Of a stretch of 64,000 nucleotides of DNA, positions 15,461 to 24,766 are shown one piece after another (the first letter of the stretch is position 1; each line of letters opens with the position of its first letter). This DNA comes from CBDCUW01 sp965222745 (lineage in GTDB: Bacteria > Planctomycetota > Planctomycetia > Pirellulales > Pirellulaceae): the NCBI GenBank assembly GCA_965222745.1, contig CBDCUW010000003.1:1736001-1800000 (forward strand), read 5' to 3'. The position numbers and the translations under genes are program-made. The notes below the pieces were generated by a model. That model did not search any database, was not told where the DNA came from, and saw only the letters and a program-made list of their open reading frames with translations.

Positions 15461-18244
15461 CTACTCCACGTCTTCATACTCTTCGTATTCTTCCTCTTCG
15501 TACTCGGCTTCCGGATCGTATTCTTCCTCCTCGTACTCCCCTTCTTCTTCGTACTCCTCGTATTCCTCTTCTTCTTCCGCCTCCGCTTCGGGCGGGCTGT
15601 TTTCGATCGGAGCAGCTTCTGCGTCGACCTCCAGTCCTTGCATCGATTGCCACTGGGCCATGGTCATGAGCACCTCGCGGGCTTTGCTGCCGTTGTATTG
15701 TCCGACGATACCGTCTTCGGCCATGAAGTCGATCAGCTTGGCGGCTCGTCCGTAGCCGATGCCAAGACACCGTTGCAGCAGCGAACAAGAACCGCGTCCT
15801 TCGCGAATCACCACCTCGATGGCGCTGTCGTACAATTCGTCGCGCTTCTTGATCTGCTCCATCGTGGTGCCTTCGCCACCGTCACTGTCGTCGGCGACCT
15901 TCAGGTTCATCAGTTCGCCGACGAAGTTCTGTTCGCCGATGCTGCATCGGTCGACCACCGAATCGATTTCCTCGTCCGACAAGTAGGTTCCTTGGCCACG
16001 AATCAGGGTGCTGGTTCCGGGCCACAGGAAAAGCATGTCGCCGTTGCCGAGCAGTTTGTCGGCACCGTTTTCGTCAAGCACCACGCGGCTATCGGTTTTG
16101 CTGGCCACTTGGAAACTCAATCGCGCCGGCAAGTTGCTTTTGATCAAGCCGGTGATCACGTCGACGGTTGGTTTTTGGGTAGCCAGAATCAGGTGAATTC
16201 CTACGGCCCGGCTCTTTTGGGCTAGCCGGATGATATGTTGTTCGACATCCTTGCCGGCGGTCATCATCAGGTCAGCCATCTCGTCGGCGACGATGACGAT
16301 GAACGGCAGCTTGTCGGGCACATCGGTCGGTTCGTCCTGTTCGTCGATTTCCAAACGCCGCAGGATCTCATCGCGGCCCAGGTCGTTGAAACTGTTGATG
16401 TGACGTACGCCAACTTTGGCCAACAGCGAATACCTTTCTTCCATCTTTTCGACAGCCCAGGCAAGTATCGCTTCGGCTTTCTTCATGTCGGTGATCACTG
16501 GATGCATCAAGTGCGGCAGTCGCCCGTAACCGCTCAGTTCCACCATCTTCGGGTCGATCATCAGCATCCGCACTTCGTCGGGCCTGCAGCACATCAGTAC
16601 CGAGGTGATGATCGCGTTCAGGCAGACGCTTTTTCCCGTTCCTGTGCGGCCAGCGATCAGCAGGTGCGGCATTTTGGCCAGGTCAACCACCATCGGGTTG
16701 CCAGAAACATCTTTACCCAGGAAAACGGGGATGTTCATCTTGGCACTTCGCGTGTCCGACTCTTCAATCACGTCGCGAAGACGGACCACCTGTCGCGTCT
16801 CGTTGGGGACTTCGATACCGACCGTGTTTTTACCGGGGATCGGTGCGACGATGCGAACACTGGGAACGCGCAGGGCGATCGCCAGGTCATCGGCCAGTCC
16901 GGTGATCTTGCTCAGCCTTAGCCCCGCTTCCAATTCGACTTCGTATTGAGCGATGACGGGCCCGGTCTCGATTTCCACCACGCGAATGTTGAAGCCAAAA
17001 TTCTTGAACGTCTCCTCCAGAATGTGAGCCTTTCGCCGCACTTCGCCTAGCTGTTCTTCGTAGCAGATATCGTCGCTCTGCTCCAACAGATTGATGCTTG
17101 GCAACTGGTAATCTTCGCTGCCCGCCGGCGCGGTTTCACGGACGTTGTCGTACAGCTCGCTTCGAGCATCCGATTTCGGTTTCTTCACCGGCGCTTTGAC
17201 GCGTGGTTTCTGCAGTTCGTGTCCGGGATCGTTGCGCAGCGAAATTCTTTCGTCTTGGACGGTTACTTCTCGAACGATCGGCTCCTCTTCGTCGGCTTCG
17301 TCTTCCCACTCTTCAGCATCTTCCTCATCGTAATACTCTTGTTCCTCTCCCACGTCATCCAAGTCGACTGCAACCGCCGTTTCTGCATCCTCTTCCTCGT
17401 CATTTGCCGGGTTCAAAACTCGCGGCTTTTTCGGCTGGCGGACTTTGATCGTCGGCTCGCTCTGCCGCAACGGTGGCAGTTCGGGTTCTTCCTCTTCTTC
17501 CTGGTCTGAATCATCGCCATCGATGGTGATCGGTTCTTCCAAATCGGTGAATGGGCGTCGTCGTCGACGAACATTCATGGGAATGGCGCCGGCGGCTCGC
17601 TGCATGCCCTTTCGCGACGCATTGGCTCCACCGGCGACGATGACTTTGCCGGCGTAGACCAACGCATAGTCGGTCGTCATCAGCGTGCCCACGGTCAAGA
17701 TCGTCAGCGTCAAAATCCATGCGCCGGCCGGTGCAAAGTGTTCCAGCAACCACGTCGAAGTCATCGAACCGAGGTAGCCGCCGTTACCAACCACAGGCAT
17801 CCCCTCGATGGGAATCGAAACCAGCCCGGCGCCGGTTGCCACTCCCAAAACCATGATCGTTCCCCCCAACGACCGCAGCACTGGCGCGTTGATGCGTCCT
17901 CGGACCAGTAGCGCGATCGCCGTTCCTCCGATCGCCGCGATAATCAGCGCCGCGGCGATGCCCAACGAGTCAAACAGGGCACTGGAAATCAAAGCCCCCC
18001 AATATCCGCAAGCGTTGGAGATCGTTTCGTTGGTCGGATAGGCGACGATGTCGGGTGTATAGAGTTCGCACAGTGGCCAGATAGGAGTTTCGATCGGGTC
18101 GGCGACGTTGCGGGTCACCACGGCGACAGTCAAGAACAATGTCGCGGCGACCAGACCGATGGCGGAAACGTCGCGAACAAGGTTCGGCTGACGTTCGTCC
18201 GCATTTTCGTCAATGGATTCGGCTGCCATGGTGAATCGGACCAT
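15461..18244 (-). CDS. ftsK: DNA translocase FtsK/SpoIIIE with acidic C-terminal tail
   Basis: FtsK pumps chromosomal DNA at the division septum and promotes dimer resolution. From the ATG at 18244 the protein has 927 residues. About four membrane segments lie in the first 210 residues, followed by a long acidic linker (about 250-370), the alpha/beta motor with Walker A GRTGTGKS and Walker B-like MLMIDPK, and a winged-helix gamma domain (ALEVVIREGR-type region with SLLQRCLGIGYGRAAKLI) for polarity-sequence recognition. Unusually, about 60 residues of nearly pure Glu/Tyr (EEYEEYEEEGEYEEEEYDP) follow the gamma domain. Alternative starts are the TTG at 18319 and the ATG at 18229. It is a single gene with no operon partner visible. 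Confidence 0.93.
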   Translation of the reverse strand: MVRFTMAAESIDENADERQPNLVRDVSAIGLVAATLFLTVAVVTRNVADPIETPIWPLCELYTPDIVAYPTNETISNACGYWGALISSALFDSLGIAAALIIAAIGGTAIALLVRGRINAPVLRSLGGTIMVLGVATGAGLVSIPIEGMPVVGNGGYLGSMTSTWLLEHFAPAGAWILTLTILTVGTLMTTDYALVYAGKVIVAGGANASRKGMQRAAGAIPMNVRRRRRPFTDLEEPITIDGDDSDQEEEEEPELPPLRQSEPTIKVRQPKKPRVLNPANDEEEDAETAVAVDLDDVGEEQEYYDEEDAEEWEDEADEEEPIVREVTVQDERISLRNDPGHELQKPRVKAPVKKPKSDARSELYDNVRETAPAGSEDYQLPSINLLEQSDDICYEEQLGEVRRKAHILEETFKNFGFNIRVVEIETGPVIAQYEVELEAGLRLSKITGLADDLAIALRVPSVRIVAPIPGKNTVGIEVPNETRQVVRLRDVIEESDTRSAKMNIPVFLGKDVSGNPMVVDLAKMPHLLIAGRTGTGKSVCLNAIITSVLMCCRPDEVRMLMIDPKMVELSGYGRLPHLMHPVITDMKKAEAILAWAVEKMEERYSLLAKVGVRHINSFNDLGRDEILRRLEIDEQDEPTDVPDKLPFIVIVADEMADLMMTAGKDVEQHIIRLAQKSRAVGIHLILATQKPTVDVITGLIKSNLPARLSFQVASKTDSRVVLDENGADKLLGNGDMLFLWPGTSTLIRGQGTYLSDEEIDSVVDRCSIGEQNFVGELMNLKVADDSDGGEGTTMEQIKKRDELYDSAIEVVIREGRGSCSLLQRCLGIGYGRAAKLIDFMAEDGIVGQYNGSKAREVLMTMAQWQSMQGLEVDAEAAPIENSPPEAEAEEEEEYEEYEEEGEYEEEEYDPEAEYEEEEYEEYEDVE

Positions 18245-18470
18245 TTTGATGGGAGGACCCGCGATCCGATGATGTTGAAACGGATCAGAAGGACGCGAGA
18301 ACAGCCAGCGGGAGAGCAAGGCTTGTCATCCTTCATCGGCCGGCGCGACAACTTGAGTCGAGTCGACTCAATTCTGCCGGCAAGATGCCACTCGACTCGC
18401 GCAGCCGTCATCACCACGACAACTGCGTCAATCACTCCAACGCGAAGACGAGGGCGATCCGAAAACTCTG

Positions 18471-19154
18471 TCAGGCGACTTCGGGTGCCAAAGGCTCTCC
18501 GATTCTCGCTTTCCTTTTCACGTGTCGGCATACCAGCAAGCCGACCGCGACGATCATGAAAAAGAACGTGGAGGGTTCGGGAATCGTCGCGGGCTGTACA
18601 TCCAGAATCAGGCTGACTTGGCCCGCGGTGACATCACCGAACAGGAAGGAGGTTGGCGTTGCGATCGGCTGGCTGCCTGTGATCGCGAAGGCTCCCGTGG
18701 CGGCATTGATGTCAGCGAGTGCGGCAGCATTCAAGGTGACATCGAGTGGCGAGTTCGCGGGAAACGTCGCTGGAACCAATTGGCTTGCGTATTCCGTTCC
18801 GTTAGCCAGGTCGGCAAAGTTGGCCGTCGCTCCGGTCAACGCGGGGATCGAACCGCCGTAAGAACGGAACGACAAAACCACGTCATCATTTCGGCCCACT
18901 GCGCCGCCAGAGTCCGCGCGAAGGACTGCCGAGACGACCGTGCCACCAAGGCTGGTCAAATCAAAGATCGCGTAGTTGCGGAAATCAAATCCATTGGCAT
19001 TCCCGGCCGTGTAGTTGTTGACAAGATGAGTGGAGACGGTGTAGCTGCCGACGTCCTGGGCAGTCAGATTGACGATCGCACCTTCCACTCGTTCAGCGCA
19101 AACCCAAAGTGCCGCCAAAACAAAAACCAAACCGCGCGCCATGAGTTTTCTCAT
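18471..19154 (-). CDS. PEP-CTERM sorted exported protein
   Basis: The 227-residue product has a signal peptide (LVFVLAALWVCAERVEGA) and ends in a PEP-CTERM signal: PEPS, a hydrophobic segment (TFFFMIVAVGLLVC) and a basic tail (RHVKRKAR). Such proteins are exported and probably processed by an exosortase before surface release. The middle 150 residues are a beta-rich domain with many Asn/Thr/Gly and an NYAIFDLTSL motif, as in PEP-CTERM proteins with a DNRLRE-type or beta-jelly fold; the role is unknown. The start ATG at 19154 was chosen to give a normal signal peptide. A 16-bp minisatellite lies just upstream. Confidence 0.85.
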   Translation of the reverse strand: MRKLMARGLVFVLAALWVCAERVEGAIVNLTAQDVGSYTVSTHLVNNYTAGNANGFDFRNYAIFDLTSLGGTVVSAVLRADSGGAVGRNDDVVLSFRSYGGSIPALTGATANFADLANGTEYASQLVPATFPANSPLDVTLNAAALADINAATGAFAITGSQPIATPTSFLFGDVTAGQVSLILDVQPATIPEPSTFFFMIVAVGLLVCRHVKRKARIGEPLAPEVA

Positions 19155-19227
19155 CTCGATGTCCAACAAACCGGCAATTTCCACAAAATCAGACCATAAT
19201 CACCACGCCGGAATTTAGCAAATCCCA

Positions 19228-19376
19228 CTCTCCCAATCTCCTCCACTCCCAATCTCCTCCACTCCCAATCTCCTCCACTCCCAATCTCCTCCACTCCCAA
19301 TCTCCTCCACTCCCAATCTCCTCCACTCCCAATCTCCCCCACTCCCAATCTCCTCCACTCCCAATCTCCCCCACTA
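19228..19376. repeat. 16-bp minisatellite, nine copies
   Basis: The unit ACTCCCAATCTCCTCC is repeated nine times head to tail with a 16-bp period. Two copies have a T to C change giving CTCCCCC. It lies between truB and the PEP-CTERM gene. The period is not a multiple of three, and the translated frames are simple Gly/Glu/Trp repeats, so it is non-coding. Such arrays change copy number by slippage. Confidence 0.93.
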
Positions 19377-19396
19377 CTTCCCTCCCCCAACAACCC

Positions 19397-20260
19397 TCAG
19401 GAAACGGGAAAAACCCGATAAGGCCACCAGGCGTCGCGTTTTCGCCGCACAATGGCTCGTAGCTGTCCGTCTCCAGTCACCGCAATCGCTTCGTCACCGC
19501 TTACCAGTGGCGAATCGATAGGGCGCCCGTGGCCCAGCAGCTCGCTCTGATGGTTATCGATGGCCAGCTTGAAAAGGTGGTCCACACCCAGCAGTGGCGA
19601 AAGAAGCAGCTCTTCGATCGGTTGCTCTCGCAGCTGAGCGATCGAGACGGCTTGATCCTCGCTGAACTTGCCGATGCCGATGCGCCTGAGGTAGGACATC
19701 ACTGCGTTCGACCCCACTTCCTTGGCCAGATCGATTCCGAGTGAACGGATGTAGGTTCCGGAGCCGCAAACGATGTCCAAGTCAGCCTCGGGATAGTCGT
19801 AGCGAAGCACATCGAGTCGGTGGACTGTAACACGACGCGACGGCATATCAACCGATTCGCCGGCCCGAACGCGTCGGTAAGCTCGTTTTCCGTCGACCCA
19901 GACCGCGGAATGTGCAGGCGGCGTCTGTTCGATTTCTCCAACCCATTTTTCGGCAGCTCGGCGAAGGTCCGATAGCGAAGGGACAGGATCGTTGGCATGG
20001 AGGGTGAGTTCCCCTTCCAAGTCACCCGATGCGCTGGACTGTCCCAATCGAAACGTCGCCAGGTAGCGTTTGGGCTGCTGCTGGACGTAGGGCACCAATC
20101 GCACAGCCGGCCCGACTCCAAGGACCAACACACCCTGGGCAAGCGGGTCAAGCGTACCGGCATGCCCGACTTTCACCGGACGGATACGTCGCTGCACAAC
20201 ATTCACGACATCGCGCGATGTCATGCCAAGTGGTTTGTCGCAACAAATGAATCCGAACAT
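19397..20260 (-). CDS. truB: tRNA pseudouridine(55) synthase
   Basis: TruB converts U55 of the tRNA T-loop to pseudouridine. The ATG at 20260 gives 287 residues with the N-terminal block ICCDKPLGMTSRDVV, the catalytic Asp motif VGHAGTLDPLAQGVL and the later YIRSLGIDLAKEVG segment. A PUA-like end follows. An in-frame extension upstream to 20446 has no conserved sequence and overlaps the NUDIX gene's promoter region, so it is not used. It is divergent from the NUDIX gene. Confidence 0.95.
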   Translation of the reverse strand: MFGFICCDKPLGMTSRDVVNVVQRRIRPVKVGHAGTLDPLAQGVLVLGVGPAVRLVPYVQQQPKRYLATFRLGQSSASGDLEGELTLHANDPVPSLSDLRRAAEKWVGEIEQTPPAHSAVWVDGKRAYRRVRAGESVDMPSRRVTVHRLDVLRYDYPEADLDIVCGSGTYIRSLGIDLAKEVGSNAVMSYLRRIGIGKFSEDQAVSIAQLREQPIEELLLSPLLGVDHLFKLAIDNHQSELLGHGRPIDSPLVSGDEAIAVTGDGQLRAIVRRKRDAWWPYRVFPVS

Positions 20261-20354
20261 CGGCGTAAACGGACAAACGGTCCCCGGTTTTGCGTTGAGT
20301 CTCTGGTCGATAGCTTTACATGAACTGCGACGGAGCACAATCAAGGGGAACACC

Positions 20355-20894
20355 ATGTCCAGTTCGAGTTCGGTTCCGGAAAAACAGCTACTGAAGGGTT
20401 CCAGGTTCGACGTCCATGAGATGGAATTGACCGGTCGCGACGGCAAAACGTACTTGCGCGAAGTGGTTCGGCATCCCGGCGCGGTCGTTCTGTTACCATT
20501 GTTGGATCATGACACGGTGGTGTTGATCGAAAATACACGACCGACCGTGGGCGAAACGCTATGGGAGCTTCCGGCGGGAACGCGAGAGCCGAAAGAGCCG
20601 GCCGACGATACTGCCGCCCGCGAACTGGTAGAGGAGACAGGATACCGTGCCGGTTCATTGACGCTGCTGCACCAGTTTTACTCGGCACCTGGAATCTGCG
20701 ACGAATGGATGCAACTGTATGTGGCTCGCGATCTGCAGGAAGGCCAACATGCTCGTGAAGCCACCGAACAGATCCAAAATCGGATCGCGACGCGCCGGCA
20801 GGTTCAAAATTGGATCGCCGCAGGAAAGATCCGTGATGCCAAAACCTTGATCGGACTCTACGCTTTCCTTTACTCTCCCGCCCTCAACCCCTGA
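20355..20894 (+). CDS. NUDIX hydrolase, ADP-ribose pyrophosphatase-like
   Basis: The 179-residue protein contains a complete Nudix box: G75, E81, R89-E90, E93-E94 and G96 fit the GX5EX7REUXEEXGU pattern. The preceding LWELPAGTREP block and the SPGICDE-like YSAPGICDEW stretch match ADP-ribose pyrophosphatases (NudF type), which split ADP-ribose to AMP and ribose 5-phosphate. The ATG at 20355 has AAGGGGA upstream. It precedes the channel gene by 12 bp on the same strand and is probably co-transcribed. Confidence 0.9.
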   Translation: MSSSSSVPEKQLLKGSRFDVHEMELTGRDGKTYLREVVRHPGAVVLLPLLDHDTVVLIENTRPTVGETLWELPAGTREPKEPADDTAARELVEETGYRAGSLTLLHQFYSAPGICDEWMQLYVARDLQEGQHAREATEQIQNRIATRRQVQNWIAAGKIRDAKTLIGLYAFLYSPALNP

Positions 20895-20906
20895 GCGAAT
20901 TCGATC

Positions 20907-21578
20907 ATGCAAGATCCTTTGTCACGACGATGTCTCGCGGAATTCCTAAGCACCTTCATCCTGGTTCTGATCGGTTGCGGCGCAATGGCCGTCGATTCAC
21001 GAACAGGCTTGTTGACACACGTTGGCGTGGCCACTGTTTGGGGCCTGGTGGTGATGGTGATGATCTATACCGTCGGCGACCTTAGTGGCGCTCACATGAA
21101 TCCCGCCGTTTCGATCTCGATGGCAGTGCTGCGGCGGATGAGCATCCTTGATGCCGGCTGCTACATCGTGGCGCAGTGTGCCGGGGCGCTCGCGGGTGCG
21201 GCGGCCATCCGCGGCGTAATGGGCGTGGACGAGATGATGCTGGGTTCAACCAACACGAAGATGGATTTGTCGGTCGCGATGATGGTGGAAATGATGATGA
21301 CCGCGATTTTGATGTTTGTTGTGATCGGTGTGTCCACCGGAGCCAAAGAAGAAGGGATCACCGCCGGTCTGGCAGTCGGATCAACCATTGCGATGGAAGC
21401 ATTCGTTGCCGGACCGCTCACCAAGGCGTCGATGAACCCCGCAAGAAGTCTCGGCCCGGCGGTCGTCGCCGGCGATGTCAGCCAGTTGTGGATCTATATC
21501 GTCGGCCCCGTTGTCGGCGGGATCCTGGGAGCGGTGATTCACACTCTACTGCGGCCACCCAGACAGGAAACGTCCTGA
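20907..21578 (+). CDS. MIP-family channel (aquaporin/glycerol facilitator)
   Basis: This 223-residue membrane protein has six hydrophobic segments and both NPA loops: SGAHMNPAVSI (residues about 66-76) and SMNPARSLGPA (about 173-183). The second loop keeps the conserved arginine of the selectivity filter, with small residues around it. The length is nearer to water-selective aquaporins than to longer glycerol facilitators, but selectivity cannot be decided from sequence. It lies 12 bp after the NUDIX gene. Confidence 0.92.
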   Translation: MQDPLSRRCLAEFLSTFILVLIGCGAMAVDSRTGLLTHVGVATVWGLVVMVMIYTVGDLSGAHMNPAVSISMAVLRRMSILDAGCYIVAQCAGALAGAAAIRGVMGVDEMMLGSTNTKMDLSVAMMVEMMMTAILMFVVIGVSTGAKEEGITAGLAVGSTIAMEAFVAGPLTKASMNPARSLGPAVVAGDVSQLWIYIVGPVVGGILGAVIHTLLRPPRQETS

Positions 21579-21585
21579 CTGCCTG

Positions 21586-21651
21586 TGACTTCTCCGAAGT
21601 CGCTCCGCGCGAGCATTCCAGTTCGGAGAACTCGCCGACATTCAGCCTACG
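21586..21651. repeat. ~66-bp palindromic repeat, second family
   Basis: GTGACTTCTCCGAAGTCGCT is followed by AGTTCGGAGAACTCGCCGAC and closes with CAGCCTAC. Each half forms a hairpin, as in the element at 10153. It fills the gap between the convergent channel and nusB genes and overlaps the nusB stop by a few bases. Confidence 0.7.
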
Positions 21652-22063
21652 AAACCTCACTCTCCGATTCTTTCAGCAACCGATCGAGTACTCCATTGAC
21701 GAAACGCGGGCTGTTTTTGTCGCCGTATCGTTTCGCCAAAACGATCGCTTCGTTCACGGCGACTCGTCCCGGTGTATCGGAAAACAGGATTTCGTAGGCA
21801 CCCAAACGCAAGACGTTGCGGTCGGTAACCGGCATCCGTGGCAGAGTCCAATGGGTTGCCAGCGTCGACAGCTGGCGGTCAATTTCATCGCGATGATCAA
21901 GAGTACCGCGAAGCAGCGCATCGGCGAACTCGGTCAATGCCTTTCGCCCTTGCAGCCTTGACCGAATGAACTTGCGCGCCGAATCGGAATCGCGATGGTC
22001 GTTGATGTCCGCTTCGTACAACAGCTGCAGTACGATCTCACGGGCGCGGCGGCGAGTGGACAT
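21647..22063 (-). CDS. nusB: Transcription antitermination protein NusB
   Basis: NusB binds boxA RNA with NusE (S10) during antitermination of rRNA operons. The ATG at 22063 gives 138 residues, the usual length, beginning MSTRRRAREIVLQLLYEADI. The later WTLPRMPVTDRNVLRLGAYE and VAVNEAIVLAKRYGDKNSPR segments are the family hallmark. An upstream in-frame extension to 22138 lacks homology. It is divergent from the ceramidase-like gene. Confidence 0.95.
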   Translation of the reverse strand: MSTRRRAREIVLQLLYEADINDHRDSDSARKFIRSRLQGRKALTEFADALLRGTLDHRDEIDRQLSTLATHWTLPRMPVTDRNVLRLGAYEILFSDTPGRVAVNEAIVLAKRYGDKNSPRFVNGVLDRLLKESESEVS

Positions 22064-22308
22064 GCGGTGGCGGCAGAAAAAAAGAAGTGATGGGCGTCGG
22101 CAAACCAGCCGGAAGTGCCGGATTGTATGCGGAATCATTCACAGCGCCGATTGGGTGCAGCGAGGAAGTTTTTCTGATCGTCGCCGCAAAAACAGCTACA
22201 TTGGCTGTACCGTCAGGTGAAAGAGAAGCCCACAACCTAAACGCGGCATTGTCCGATTCACCGGACAGTTCATCAGAATTAGCCTTGCAAAGGCCAGGAA
22301 CATCCACC

Positions 22309-24426
22309 ATGAAATTCATCCTCTCCCTTTTGAGTCTGGTCGTCTCGCTGATCGCCTCTGCTTCCGCCAGTGCGGCTTTGTCAGCCGGCGCGGCCGTGGT
22401 CGACGTCACCCCCAACCAAATGCCGGTGTTGGTCAACGGCGGAATGCTTTCGCGTACGGCAGACGCGATCAAAACCCGAGTCAACGCCCGAGCGTTGGTG
22501 CTCAGTGACGGCAAAACGCATATTGGGTTGGTGGTGGTTGATTCATGCATGATCCCCAAGCAGTTGCTCGATGATGCCAAGCATCGTGCCGCATCGCGGA
22601 CCGACCTAAAAGCGGATCACATCATGATCTCGGCAACCCACACCCATACCGCGCCGTCCTCGTTTGCCGCATTGGGAACGGAGGCTGATATGGCCTATGT
22701 TCCCTTCCTGCGAGAAAAGATTGTCGAAGCATTGGTCGAGGCCGAAAAAAACCTTCAGCCCGCGCGAGTCGGCTTTGGATCGGCAGCGGCCGCCGAGTTC
22801 ACTGCGCTGCGGCGTTGGGTTCGGCGTCCCGACCGCATCGACAACGATCCGTTCGGAAACCCGACCGTTCGCGCAAACATGCATTCGGCCAGGGTACACG
22901 ACAACGTTACCGGGCCGTCGGGTCCTGAGGACCCTGAGCTTTCCATGATCGCGGTCGAGTCAACTGCTGGCCAGCCGATCGCGATCTTGACGAATTTTTC
23001 GATGCATTACTTCGGCGACAAACCGATCAGCGCCGATTACTTCGGCTTGTTTTGTGATGGCTTGGAAGCGCATGCCAAGGAGAAGCACAACAGAGCAGAA
23101 GGGGTGGTGGGCATCATGTCGCACGGATGCAGCGGCGATATCTGGCGGCGCGATTACATGACCTGGAACGACAAGACCACAGAACCGACTATCGAAAGTT
23201 ACACGCAAGGGTTGTTGCAGATCGCCAAGGGGGTTTACGATTCGATCGAGTACTCGGAAGCAGGCGATCTGGCATTTGCCGAAGCGAGGTTGCCGATGAA
23301 GTACCGTGTCCCCAACGCTCAGCTGCTGCAGTGGGCTACCGAGGTCGCTGACACGATCGGTGATGGACCGCCAAAGGATCGGACTCAGGTTTATGCTCGC
23401 GAACAGCTTTTGTTGCACCAGATGCAGCAAACCGAAGTCGTGGTGCAGGCGATTCGAATCGGCGAAATCGGTATCGCGACGACGCCCAATGAGACCTACG
23501 CGCTGACGGGAATGAAGCTGAAGCTTCAAAGTCCTTTGAAGCACACGATGGTGATCGAACTGGCCAACGGCGCCGACGGTTACATTCCACCACCGGAACA
23601 ACATCACTTGGGTGGCTACAACACGTGGGCCGCGCGATCAGCCGGGCTGGAAGTGCAAGCCGAACCACGAATCGTCTCGGCCGCCCTGGGACTGTTGGAG
23701 CAGGTCTCTGGGCAGCCTCGCAAGCCATTTGTCCAGGCCGCCGGTCCAGCTTGCAGGTCGATCTTGAAGCTGCAGCCGGTCGCCTATTGGCGAATGGATG
23801 AGATGGAATCGCCCACGGCCATCGATCGCTCCGGGAATCATCGAGGCGGCGTGTACGAAACGGGAGTGCTTTACTTCCTGGAAGGTCCCGCACCACAGCG
23901 GTTTACCGGCAGCGGTCAGGAAAATCGTTGTCCCCATTTCGCCGGCGGAAGAATGCGGGCCAGGTTGGATACGCTGGGAGATACGTATTCGTTGGCGATG
24001 TCTTTCTGGAACGGCATGCCCAACGATGCACGCGAAACGGCCGGCTGGATGTTCTCACGCGACCATCCGCATGGGACCAGCCAATTCGGAGATCACTTGG
24101 GATTGGGAGGAACGTCAACCAAGCCGGGCCGAATCATTTTTCAGCACGGTCAATCCAAGACCCCGCTGGTTGGCACCACCGAAATCAAGCGATGGAGTTG
24201 GAATCGGTTGGTCGTGGTCCGCGATCCAGATCGGGTACGAGTGTTCTTGAGTGGAAAATCGGAACCGGAAATCGACGCCCCGCTAGACAATGAATCGAGT
24301 GTAGCGATTCCAAGTTGTTTCATCGGAGGCCGTAGCGACAACCATTCCAATTGGGAAGGAAGGATTGACGAAGTCGCCATTTTTGACCGAGCCTTGTCGG
24401 CAAACGAGATCGCTGGTTTGAGGTGA
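22309..24426 (+). CDS. Secreted neutral/alkaline ceramidase-like protein with LamG domain
   Basis: The ATG at 22309 follows AGGAA and opens 705 residues. A signal peptide (LSLVVSLIASASASAAL) is followed by a domain of about 420 residues resembling the N-terminal part of neutral ceramidases: ITPNQ-like DVTPNQMPVLV, ISATHTHTAPS with the metal-type histidines, NFSMHYFGD and GIMSHGCSGDIW. From about residue 500 a LamG/jelly-roll domain follows (VAYWRMDEMES, NHRGGVYE, INEVAIFDRALS-type ending IDEVAIFDRAL). Ceramidases cut the N-acyl bond of sphingolipids; here the true substrate is unknown. The lectin-like domain suggests binding to a glycan or surface. The frame is open to 22087, but that part is not protein-like. 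Confidence 0.88.
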   Translation: MKFILSLLSLVVSLIASASASAALSAGAAVVDVTPNQMPVLVNGGMLSRTADAIKTRVNARALVLSDGKTHIGLVVVDSCMIPKQLLDDAKHRAASRTDLKADHIMISATHTHTAPSSFAALGTEADMAYVPFLREKIVEALVEAEKNLQPARVGFGSAAAAEFTALRRWVRRPDRIDNDPFGNPTVRANMHSARVHDNVTGPSGPEDPELSMIAVESTAGQPIAILTNFSMHYFGDKPISADYFGLFCDGLEAHAKEKHNRAEGVVGIMSHGCSGDIWRRDYMTWNDKTTEPTIESYTQGLLQIAKGVYDSIEYSEAGDLAFAEARLPMKYRVPNAQLLQWATEVADTIGDGPPKDRTQVYAREQLLLHQMQQTEVVVQAIRIGEIGIATTPNETYALTGMKLKLQSPLKHTMVIELANGADGYIPPPEQHHLGGYNTWAARSAGLEVQAEPRIVSAALGLLEQVSGQPRKPFVQAAGPACRSILKLQPVAYWRMDEMESPTAIDRSGNHRGGVYETGVLYFLEGPAPQRFTGSGQENRCPHFAGGRMRARLDTLGDTYSLAMSFWNGMPNDARETAGWMFSRDHPHGTSQFGDHLGLGGTSTKPGRIIFQHGQSKTPLVGTTEIKRWSWNRLVVVRDPDRVRVFLSGKSEPEIDAPLDNESSVAIPSCFIGGRSDNHSNWEGRIDEVAIFDRALSANEIAGLR

Positions 24427-24455
24427 TCTGGTCCCTTTGGGATGCCCTCTGACAC

Positions 24456-24668
24456 TCAGCCTAATGGCCCATCAGTAATCTCGTTATTTGCCAGCGGCTG
24501 CGGAGTCTTCTCAGGAACAGACGGATCTCCCGGCCATATTCGCTTTTGAGCGGTTGGCGCAGATAACTGTACACCGTTCTCTTTCGCAGCCTTAGAAACA
24601 GCAGCCTCGAATGCCTTAATTTGGCTGTCCGTGCCCTCGAGGTATGCGCTAAAACGAAATTTTGCCAT
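24456..24668 (-). CDS. 70-residue hypothetical protein at the island's left edge
   Basis: The ATG at 24668 opens a small soluble-looking protein with one amphipathic helix (DSQIKAFEAAVSKAAKENGV) and a proline-rich C-terminal half. Its base composition is AT-richer than neighbours to the left. It lies 98 bp downstream of the TIM-barrel gene on the same strand. There is no good ribosome-binding site and no family is recognised, so it may be a real island gene or a chance frame. Confidence 0.45.
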   Translation of the reverse strand: MAKFRFSAYLEGTDSQIKAFEAAVSKAAKENGVQLSAPTAQKRIWPGDPSVPEKTPQPLANNEITDGPLG

Positions 24669-24766
24669 TTGTCAATACCACTCGAACTACATCTCATGAC
24701 TGCTTCGATAGTACTGAATGACAGAGAAAAACGCAAGGCAACGATAAGTCGTTGCACAGAAAGGAC

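Noticed and set aside
19228..19376. CRISPR-like array
   Set aside because: The unit is 16 bp with no spacers; it is a plain tandem repeat.
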